In this document: positions 24,180-34,100 of the stretch, one piece after another
Layout: each line of letters begins with the position of its first letter
Numbering within the stretch: the stretch's first letter is position 1
From: Alentia gelatinosa
Lineage: Eukaryota > Annelida > Polychaeta > Phyllodocida > Polynoidae
Reading direction: 5' to 3'
DNA: 64,000 nucleotides
Assembly: GCA_950022655.1 (NCBI GenBank)
Contig: OX465583.1
Location: 14,779,298 to 14,843,297 of the forward strand
The notes under the pieces: model-generated
What the model was told of the DNA's origin: nothing
What the model saw: only the letters and a program-made list of their open reading frames with translations
Database searches by the model: none
Made by a program: the position numbers and the translations under genes

Positions 24180-25020
24180 AAAAAACATTTCTTTGTTCAG
24201 TTCACAACTATTAAATCTACTTTATTCCACTTTTAGACCAATGTGTCCTCCCAAGTGACATTTACCCACCCCCTCTGCATCACCAGTCTAAAAGTGGTCT
24301 ACATCCCTATTTGATTGATATCCCATGTGTCACTATAAATAAGTAAGAAATTAATGCCCCTCTTGGGTTGGGTTGGGCTTTCCTGTTCATACTCATGTTC
24401 ATGTCCACCGCTTACAGGTTAGCGGGCCTCTTACCCCCCCCCCCCCCCTCCCCTGCCACCCCCCCCCCCCCCCACACACACACACCTTCAGCGGGTGCGA
24501 CAATCAGTGGCCCTATAAGCGACTCACTATGGGCCGCCCGAACCCACTGAATATCGCACCTAGACTGGCTCCAGTCCCTGCATCCTTTGACTACCCTCCT
24601 CGCTGAGATACAGGTTCATGGGCCAGTCAGAGAAGGATACATACTAGAATTAAATTTATTCTCATTGTGATTAATCATTTGATAAATGTTCATAATTAAA
24701 GACTTGAGCAAGTCTATATCACACCTTCAAAAGCCTCCAGTCTGCCCTGCGCCGCCCACCGCTAACCTGTAAGCGGGCCTCTTGTGCCTTCAGTGGGCGC
24801 AAAAATCAGTGGGACTTATACCAACTAACCGCCCAGAGCTGCTAGAGGCATAGGGATGACTGTTCAATCAACACTCTCCGGCCGCCCAGGCCTGCACGGG
24901 AATGTTTAATCTATTGTCTTGGTATCGTTGGGTGTCGCGACAGCTGTCTGGCCACCACACACGTCCCATGATTTAAGATAATCTAGTGTATTTGATAAGA
25001 TGTCTCTCCAAAAGGTCCTT
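24180..25020. other. Intergenic with C homopolymers and repeat fragments
   Basis: C-rich runs lie at 24434-24475. CTTACAGGTTAGCGGGCCTC near 24410 recurs as ACCTGTAAGCGGGCCTC near 24765, suggesting a decayed repeat pair. ATTAAAGACTTGAGCAAGTC near 24695 recurs at 14825 and 57690. No gene seen. Confidence 0.45.
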
Positions 25021-25024
25021 TTAA

Positions 25025-25388
25025 CCCTTTAAGGACGAGTGTCTGTGGCTGAGCTACTCCCATAGGGACGGATGATTGTGTCAGCGTATACTCCTAGAGG
25101 ACGAACACATAATTGGCTAAAGCACAATTCGATGGTTTTATCGTGTGATATAATGAGTAATCCATAAGATCTTACATGATTTTGATAATAATACGATATC
25201 TGATGTTATACCTACATTCTCTGAAAATTTCATGTTTATTTATCAATTATTCCCTTCTTAAAATCATTATATCAAATATCAGAGAAATGATGCCTTGATG
25301 CATCATTTGGCCTGGGCCAGATGATGCCTCAAGGCATCATTCGGCCTGGGCCGGTTGATGCCTCAAGACATCATTCGTCCTTAAAGGG
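25025..25388. mobile_element. piggyBac-like MITE, copy 3
   Basis: Flanked by TTAA on both sides (25021-25024 and 25389-25392). The ends are CCCTTTAAGGACGAG and CGTCCTTAAAGGG. Three hairpin units of the type GATGCCTCAAGGCATC lie near the right end. Diverged from copies 1 and 4 internally. Confidence 0.85.
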
Positions 25389-25395
25389 TTAAGTG

Positions 25396-25611
25396 GGGTT
25401 TTGAAGCATGTCTGTACCGAAAAACTGTCCTCTTAAACGGGGTCCCTTTTTTTTTTAGTGGGTCCCCTTAAGTGGGGTGTTCCTTTAAGCAGGGTTAAAA
25501 TAAATTCTTAATAGAGGGATGAATTTCTGTTCTGAGCAAATTGACCTCTTAAGCGGGAAGCGGGGTGTCCTCTTAAGCAAGATGTCTTGGAACCAGGGTT
25601 TAACTGTATTA
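25396..25611. mobile_element. Fragment of the TA-flanked MITE family of 5295-5786
   Basis: Resembles the right half of that element: TGTACCGAAAAACTGTCC, repeated CCTCTTAAGCGGGGTGTCC-type units, AATAGAGGGATGAATTTCTG and a terminal GGGTTTAACTGTA. The left half is missing. It begins only a few bases after the piggyBac-like copy ends. Confidence 0.65.
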
Positions 25612-26659
25612 TCATAACCAGTTATGATAGGTACATCCGGCCATTTCAACAGGTGGTCATAGACAGACCATGTGTTGCCAGCTCCAATTGGTTTAAACGG
25701 CCATTTCAACGCCTGGTCATACACTTTATTTCACCCCTGGTACAAGTTTAGCCATAGGAATAACATTAAAAAAAGAATACCCAAAGATGACCCGAGTAAA
25801 GTGATAGTACTACGCCATGGTCGTGGCAGAGTCAATGCGAGATGACGACATATACAATTGACCAATCAGCCGCCAGGATTTCAGAGAAAAGAAAAGATCA
25901 TCAGTATGGAGATCTAAATGTTCTAAACTGGATTTGTTAAGTAATTTGAATTTTTCTGATATTATGACGCTATTTAATGTCATTGAAAGGGGTGAGATAA
26001 ATTTATCCAGAATTCGAACCACACTCGAATTGGATAGACAGTACTCCACTTATTTGGATAAACCATAAACGTCACTCGCCTTCCCCTCGATGACGATTGC
26101 AGCCCATCCAAACTTGTGGCGTATTGTTTATTTATTCGATCCTAGATGCAGTCCTATATAAGACCTTGTACAGCCAGTTTTAATAAGTTCATATGACCAT
26201 TTCAAAGTATGGTCAATGACTGACCCTATATATAGCTGATTCTAATAGGTACATACAGTCATTTCAATTTCCTTTCAATATTGAGAGACAGGCACTGAGA
26301 GCATGAGATTGTCAGGACAGGCTGAAATCCAGTCTTAGTGGAGGACCTGCAGTAAGGAAAAGTGTTATTTTGGGGAAACCTAGCAAATCTGTACTATATT
26401 GATACTGACCTTTACACCATCTTGAATGGATCAAAAAGCAAACACTTTTAGGGGATACCCTAGCACAACATGCTCAAACCTCAAAATCAAACTCCAACTT
26501 TCGTTCATTAGACAAGAATATAATATAATTGCCAAGTGGAAACTTACCTGTCATCTGCAAAATGTGTCTTTAATTATATATCTCTTTTCTATGAATTTGG
26601 AAAAAGATTCTTTTTCTCTGGTTACAATAGATAATTATTTTGCCATCCGAAGGTGACAG
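25612..26659. other. No gene recognised
   Basis: A diverged repeated segment (CCATTTCAACRGGTGGTCAT near 25641 and 25690) is present. No gene seen; the frames at 25810-26049 and 26426-26656 have no recognisable domain. Confidence 0.4.
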
Positions 26660-27312
26660 CAGGGGCGTCAGAACATTTTGAAAGTGGGGGAGCGAACTGA
26701 AAAATTGCTGACTTTTTTTTGGTATGAAGTCAGACTTTGACATTGGCCTGTTGCACTTAATTTACCGTAAAACTGCGGAAATTCGGTGAAAAGTCAGGTC
26801 TCAGCCTTCATTACATGTGAAAAGGTCAGACATTTTTCCACAGTGAAAAGTCAGGGCTTAGCCATCATTGCATGCTAAAATGTCAGACGGATATTTTTCT
26901 GTGTTAGAAAGTTGAGGCCTAGCCATTGATACACACTTAAAAGTTAGGGCTAAGCCATCATTGCACGTAAAAGGTCGGATTTTGAGACTTTTCCATGGGG
27001 AAAAGTCAGGGATTAGCCATCATTGCACACTAAAGAGTCAGACTTTGACATTTTTCCATGGTGAAAAGTCAGGGATTAGCCATAATTGCATGCAAAAATG
27101 TCTTAGTGGAGGACTTTGACACTTCTCCATGGTGAAACATCAGGGATTAGCCATCATTGCACACTAAAGAGTCAGACTTTGACACTTTTCCACAGTGAAA
27201 AGTGAGGGATTAGCCATATTTGCATGCTAAAAATCAAGACAGTTTTTACACTTGATTGAGTTAAATTTGAAGGTGCTGACTTTTTTGGGGCTGGCAAAAA
27301 AGTGGGGGGCAG
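26660..27312. mobile_element. hAT-like MITE with minisatellite, inverted copy
   Basis: The left end CAGGGGCGTCAGAACATT is intact. It continues with TTTGAAAGTGGGGG, a poly-T run and about seven units of the same ~60-bp repeat found at 10560-11750, in reverse orientation (GTGAAAAGTCAGGGCTTAGC). The right end stops inside GGCTGGCAAAAAAGTGGGGGG, so the right terminus is lost. Confidence 0.8.
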
Positions 27313-27508
27313 ACACATAGACAAACACACAAAGATAAATAGAGACATAGAGACATATATAGACACACAGACACATACATAGACATACATACAAAGACGG
27401 AGAGACAGAAACACAAACAGACACGGACACGTAATGAGAAAGAGACAGACGGACACAAACATACAGCCGTGTGGACACACAGGTGAACATACACATAGGC
27501 AGACACAC
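27313..27508. repeat. Degenerate ACAGACACATA-type microsatellite
   Basis: Purine/CA-rich tandem variation (ACAGACAC, ACATACAT). Minus-strand Cys/Val-rich frames of 81-112 residues here come from the repeat. A similar short stretch follows the next MITE at about 27803-27890. Confidence 0.8.
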
Positions 27509-27512
27509 ACCT

Positions 27513-27801
27513 GGGACCTGTTTCAGTAGTCTCGTGACATTAGGCCTAGACAGACATCAACAGCTGCACCAACAGGGCAAACAACAGCGGAAAAAGACTA
27601 GCAAATATCAGTGGCCAATCTTCTTCATATTTGAAACGATTATAGATTATATGTATCTCCTACTCATGCTAAAGTTTCATTGCTTAATTACTACGAGAAG
27701 TGAGTGAAACTCTGTGTGTCATTGACTGCAATCTTGTGATCTGTCCGTATGGTGTCACAGACGCCATCTAGACATGTCACGAAACTACTGAAACAGGTCC
27801 C
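27513..27801. mobile_element. GGGACCTGTTTCA-ended MITE, copy 3
   Basis: The ends are GGGACCTGTTTCAGTAGTC and inverted ACTACTGAAACAGGTCCC. The interior includes a core segment (about 27600-27700) with CTTCTTCATATTTG, TATATGTATC and TTTCATTGCTTAATT. That core also occurs in differently ended elements at 45.7 and 51.5-51.8 kb. It lies just downstream of the B4GALT-like stop codon, between two CA-type repeats. Confidence 0.75.
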
Positions 27802-27888
27802 AGCGGCAGATACATAGACAGCCATAATGACACACAGACACAGACACACAACCATATAAACAGATACAGACACAGAAAAACACATACA

Positions 27889-27935
27889 GGAGAGAGAAAC
27901 CTGAAAGTAGTGAATAGTTTCAGGTTTCTCTCTCC
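27889..27935 (-). promoter_or_regulatory. Perfect hairpin in the predicted B4GALT-like 3-prime UTR
   Basis: GGAGAGAGAAACCTGAAA (27889-27906) and its exact reverse complement (27918-27935) flank an 11-base loop. In the minus-strand transcript it starts nine bases after the TGA stop. An 18-bp perfect stem this close to the stop could be an RNA structure or a tiny inverted insertion. Function unknown. If the last exon is actually spliced at 27948, the hairpin would be intronic. Confidence 0.55.
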
Positions 27936-27944
27936 AGAAGATAC

Positions 27945-28134
27945 TCACCAGTGAGACTGGTTTTGTGATTCCTGCAGCTGTAATCTGGGGCCTTTAGGTG
28001 GACTTCCTACATCAACAAGTAGCCACGTATACAGAGGTCTCTTTTCTAATCTGAGAATCTTGTAGTTGGTTGTATCTAGAGACGTCAAACCATCAGTTTT
28101 CCACCGAGTGCTCCAGGTTTGCAGCTTCCCCACC
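27945..28134 (-). CDS. B4GALT-like exon 6 (C-terminus and stop)
   Basis: Acceptor CTCTGTCTAG/GGTGG; 190 nt including TGA. Encodes TDGLTSLDTTNYKILRLEKR and PLYTWLLVDVGSPPK, the conserved family end, followed by a unique ~18-residue polar tail ending QNQSHW. The stop overlaps a GGTGAGT, so alternative splicing just before the stop cannot be ruled out. Confidence 0.88.
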
Positions 28135-31100
28135 CTAGACAGAGAAGAGAGTTTCAGAGGCGTTTATAGTTTGTGTATCCTTTGTTTGTATAACAATGAC
28201 AGCTTGATTCAGGCACTTACACTTAGTTTTATGATAGTGACAGCATGGTGACAGCTTTTTCTTTCCTTTTCTTTTTCATTCAGTAACTCAATTTATGACA
28301 ACATTATTCACCTTTGAGTGAGGTGATCTTCCATAACGAGGTCTCATATGTAGACGATTACAGGACATTCGCAATAGACAGGACATCATAACTATACATC
28401 ATACATAGAGAATCAAAACTCCTCCCCCGATGTTGACCGAGATAAGAATCTTTTTCCCGGTCAACACCGGGCGAGGAATTCTAATTCTCAATATACAAAC
28501 AAAGTTCTCTCCGAGACATCTTGGTGATCTGTCTGGCGACAACTCGTCACGAATAGAATTACAGTAAAAATGTTAGAATTTTGGGAGACTTAACTGAAAG
28601 TTAAATTAAAACTGGGATTTTACTGAGGACAACACATAGGACAAATGAGACAAAGCGGCAAAGGGTCAAGTGACAGCAGAATTTATATAACAGATCAAGG
28701 AAACTAACTGATACTCATCAGTCCCATGCACAACAATTGATCATTAAACATTAAGTATAACAAAATATTTTCTTAAATCCTTTTCAAAGCACTTTTTTAA
28801 TTTTTTTTTTAGGTTTTTTATTTACCCTGGAGTAAACACCTAGGACTTCAAGTGTCCTATCTTCCGGTGGCTCCAGCGGAACAGTTGACATACCGCGAGT
28901 TGTTTACCGAGTAAGCTTACAGGCAGGGCGGTGTAACTTAGGTACAATACATCAGTCATCAATCATTAGTAGAGAAATTAATAACATGTTGTCGGTGGTC
29001 TAGTGATAACATGTAGATATGGGTAAACATTTGAAGTCCTAGGCAAGGCATGGTGGACACCCCGGTCCGAATTATGGTAATGAGTGTTGGAAATAAGTTT
29101 CATAGTGTGTTGCGGGCATTTGTCCCCTAAAATACTATGTGTTGTCCTCGGTGAAACCTCAATTGTACTTCAACATACAGGTAAATCTACCAAAATTCTA
29201 ATCTTTTACCTCGGCAACACTCGAGTGTTTCAGTTTCATGTTTTCTTGAGACGGGAAAAAACACAACGCAACAAGCGTAAGCAGAACTGCTTAGTAAACC
29301 AACTTATCAACACAAATTAGTATGATATCGGGTAACTCACTCCCTCTTATGTCCCCAGTAAAGCTCCTTGGACTGCCAATGTGCCTCTCACAATAGGCTT
29401 GTTTTAGTGGCCCCTAAACGCCATCCTAGGACCGCCAGCCAGCATGTATCATAAATGTGTTTAGATAAATACCACTAGCAGCCACTGGAGAGGCAATTTT
29501 CAAAATGGCAGCTTGGTAGAGGCACTGACATTTCTTCAATATGATAAGGAGGTGTCCACATAAAAACTGAACACCTATATGTTGATGAGTGGTTGTCATT
29601 TCTATAGTCTTAGTTTAATACGATAACAAGGGTCTGTTGCAGGATCTGACACTTCGTTTACTATGAGAATTATAAACAACACTGCTCAAACAAATCACCA
29701 TAAGAAATTAGTGAAATGTAAATGAATACATGCATATACATGGCCATGCTATAATCCCAGTGAGGTGCATGCATACACCCATGACCATGCTATAATACCT
29801 TTGGGGTACATGAGTACATATGGCCATGCTATAATAGCAGTGAGGTACATGTATGTATGCACATGGCAATATACCATTGAGGTATTTATCCTACCCTAAT
29901 ATAAAATCCCATAGGCTTAACATTGGGTTTTCGTATGCCACGCTGACTGTCATACGGAGTTTTATACGCCACTAGTGGCATACAGCATTGTTATCACGTA
30001 ATATTCCAAAATCGAGGAGATAGGGTAGGATAAAATCAAAACCTGATTCGTTTTAATCTTGTCCAACGCATTCCACTCCTCAAGTTTTGGCTCCGGACTT
30101 CACTCGGCTTCGCCTCATGAAGTCACTTTGCCAAACTCCAGTCGTGGAATACGGTGGAAAAGATTAAACCTCATCCAGTTTTACGATAATATGTGATTCA
30201 GAATGATAAGTATGATAAGCATAGTACATACGCATCCTTGGCACGTTTTCGCTTGACATGACGTATCATTTTATATCGCCCAATGTGTTGTGGGGGGCGT
30301 GTCAGAAGTAACCCAGTCTTCATTGACCTGAAAAAGAGTGACAATAATTTCCCATTTAGTGATGATCCCTCAAGAGCGGTGTCTGCAATATGTAAAAACA
30401 TGGTTATGACGCCAATACGGACTCCTTATTGAGTTGGATCTGATTATTATACTTTTTCCCACCTAACATACATGTAGTATCTTTGATAAATATATACACA
30501 ATAATGACTGATTTAGTGTACGAGTGGCCGTAATCTCCGAGTAGTTGACGCGTAGTAATATCCGAGCAATTAGCGAGGATATCACGTCGTCAACTACGAG
30601 GAGATCACGGTCCTACTAGCGCAATACTACTTTTAGCATGCAACGTGTGTTATTACAATGATTTCTGATGGTAAATGATATTATTATGATTGATTCTAAA
30701 TAATTAGTACCGGTTTCTAGGTGCCCTATACATTTCCTATGGGGACTCCGTAATTGATGGGGGACAAAGAGCCTGCACATGGCTACTTGTAGGATATCGT
30801 TTTTTACTCGAAAATAATATCCAAACGTCACAAACTTCTTGAAAACTATGTATAATTTTGTTTCTAATAATTCGTTGAAAGGTGGTTGATATGTAAAAAA
30901 AAGAATTGTAATGACGCTAATACTCCCACACTTATTGTGGTATAGCCGATGAAATTGTTCAGAACAATTTCATCAGCTATACCAAAATCAGTACATGTAT
31001 GTGCATATTGGCGTCATAACTATGATTTTATATTATGATATACCTTAAATCGCCAAAACTGATCGTAACTTGACTTCGACTATCTGCCAGCGCAGTGAGT

Positions 31101-34100
31101 ACATCACAGGGAAGGAGGAAGGGAAGGAGGAAGGGAGGGAGGGAGGGAGGGAGGGAAGGAGGGAGGGAGAGAAGGAGGGAGGGAAGGAGGGAGGGAGGGA
31201 AGAAGGAGGGAGGGAGGGAGGGAAGGAGGAAGGGAGGGAGGGAGGAAGGGAAGGAGGAAGGGAGGGAGGGAGGGAGGGAGGGAAGGAGGGAGGGAGAGAA
31301 GGAGGGAGGGAGGGAGAGAAGGAGGGAGGGAGGGAGGGAGGGAGGGAAGGAGGGAGGGAGGGAGGGAGGGAGGGAGGGAGGGAGGGAGGGAGGGAGGGAG
31401 GGAGGGAGGGAGGGAGGGAGGGAGGGAGGGAGGGAGGGAGGGAGGGAGGGAGGGAGATTAGCAGCGACACGCCCACCAAGGGAGCAAATGTGGAGCGCGA
31501 CGGCCGTGTTCGCGGCCGTCAAGGGCCGTCGCACACGCCGCACCACCCACATCAGGAGAACAATAGGGAGACGTAGATATACAGGTGTTGCCATTCAGCG
31601 CCGCCTACGGCCCACTGTCTAGTTACGTGGCCACTCGGACAAACACGTCCGAGTCTGGGCACTTGCCCATAGAGAGACACAGTAATCACACCTAAAGTAT
31701 GAATGGTGGGTGTGATTACCGGAGTGTTATTTTTTGACAGATAAAATTGTAGGAGCAAACTTGGGTATTGTATCAGTGAGTCTGAGCTGTCTAAACTTTA
31801 TAGTTGATAATTATCTTGGTTTTAACTTGGAAAAAGATAGCCATATTATAGCTAGGCCTGCCAATGTATTAGTGTATATCCAGTTTAGGTGTCCCTGTGT
31901 TATCTAAGGAATATCTATAGTATCATTGAGGTGATATGCATGTATGATACATCAAATTAGAGCTGGAGTACCATAGAATATGATGCAATCGCTTTTATTT
32001 CTATGGAAATAATGAGCATGGGTATTATAAACTTATTACTCTCATACACTCAGTCCTCCAATGATAAAGAATACGTTGCCATGTGATGGTTTGGCCGCAC
32101 GTATTGCGTAACCAAGCAGATAAGGCTCATCGCTGGCCAGTGGAAAAAGGCCTATTGGCCCATATGGTCGCTCCAAGTCATCGTTGCTATTCCTTCTCCT
32201 ACAATTCCTTTGGTTACCGAATTCCAGTCTATCTGTGTGCCAACTGCTTCAGACATAGGGAGGTGAACTTGTTGATATGGTTTGGTTTCGCCTATACGAG
32301 CTATTCATTATCATATACCTATGCACAAAGTCACTCACCATACTGGCGGTGCTGGGGGGGGGGGGGGGGGTCATTAATAACGAACATATTGAGCGATAAG
32401 CCATGTAGCTTTGTACCTTCATACAGACTGCGTGCTTTGAACAAATATCGCATTCTGATTGGCCGAGAGGCCGGAAGCACCAGTCTGGGCAGAAAATTCA
32501 AAAATGGCGATACCGTTTAAATAGCTTATATATGCGAAACCGATCAATGCCAACACTCGCCGCTGACCGGGCGACACACAGATGTCAACCAAATAGACCG
32601 CATTTATGTGACGTCATTCTACCCGCTGACATTGGGGTTTCCCTACGCTCTGAGAAATCCTGATAATGACGTCATATGCTAAATCTATTGATATCAACAT
32701 GCCAAGTGTTGTTTTCGATCGGATACACATATTAAGCTTTGCTTGTTTGTTTGGTTAGATTTAACGTCCAGTGAACCATTATAGGTCCTTACCAGACTTT
32801 GTCAAGGTTCTTTTACACCACGAGCCTGACGAGGGTGGCGATAGCGATATGTAATGAATTCAGGTAGAAATCTCAACCCCTACACATTTACCGAGGTGAG
32901 AGCTCTTTTACTTCCCACATTACGTAATACTCGTCAACTATACAAAGAACATGGCCACGCAGATCTAAATCATATTAGAATTATTGTGAATATACACTAC
33001 AGTCAAAGACATGTGCCTCTCTGATTATTCACACTCACATCTGACAATTCACCCTGACCTCTGACAATTCACACTCACCTCTGACAATTCACAGTCACCT
33101 CTCTGACAATTCACACTAAACTCTAACAATTCACACTCAAATCTCTGACAATTCACACTCACCTCTAACAATTCACACTCAAATCTCTGACAATTCACAC
33201 TCACCTCTAACAATTCACACTCAACTCTCTGACAATTCACACTCACCTCTGACAATTCACACTCAACTCTCTGACAATTCACACTAACCTCTAACAATTC
33301 ACACTCAACTCTCTGACAATTCACACTCACCTCTAACAATTCACACTCAACTCTCTGACAATTCACACTCACCTCCTTGAAAAGTCATCGTCTTCAGCTC
33401 CCCATCCCCAATATCTGTTTGAGAAGCCGTTGATTAGTTTGATGTTAGTTTCACTCAGTGACACCACACCACCCGCATTTTCCATGTACAGCAGTCTGAA
33501 AATATAGTGTTACGTTAATTTCGCTCATCATCTGCATTGATAACATACAACATTCTGAAAATATAGCACGATTTTTAATTTGTCTGTCACAATAGGTCAT
33601 CAGCATTGTTAACCATACAGCAATCTGAAAATAGTGTGACGTTAATTTGACTCGGTGACACACCAATACCCGCATTGTTAATATAGGGAGCCAAAGTGAA
33701 CCCGCTGAAACCACAGATACCCACCTACAAAACAACGTTTCCGGTGGCCAGTAAGAACGAGGCTTAGTGCTAAAGCTATGGGGGTTTGAGGCTAGACTTT
33801 CGTTTTTGGTCTCTTTTGTTACTTTCGAAGTGAGGTTTACTACTATCGTCTCTGAATAACTCTGTTTCGAAACTACGATGACAGTTGTTAAGTTTATTAA
33901 AAATTTGGATCTAAATGATTGGAGAATGAGACATATAATCTCGAACCTACATAGTCTAAGTACTGTGCGCCTTTATCCGGAAATACTATTTTGCAACCGG
34001 CTGTCTGTGGTTGGAGCGGGTTCACTTTGGCTCCCTATACAGTAATATGGAAATACAGTGTGACGTTAGTTTTGACTTAGCGACACCATGCCGCCCTCGC

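Noticed and set aside
27172..27510. Cys/Val-rich minus-strand frames that could look like a membrane or secreted peptide
   Set aside because: They arise from the ACAGACACATA microsatellite and the end of the hAT-like MITE, with three overlapping frames all open.
31028..31622. Frames of 144-188 residues (PSLPPSLP and REGGREGG types)
   Set aside because: Pure translation of the GGGA microsatellite inside intron 4 of the B4GALT-like gene.
33049..33372. 107-residue repetitive frame (SVNCQRVECELLEV)
   Set aside because: Translation of the 20-22-bp minisatellite beyond the exon 4 donor. The exon frame ends at the splice site.
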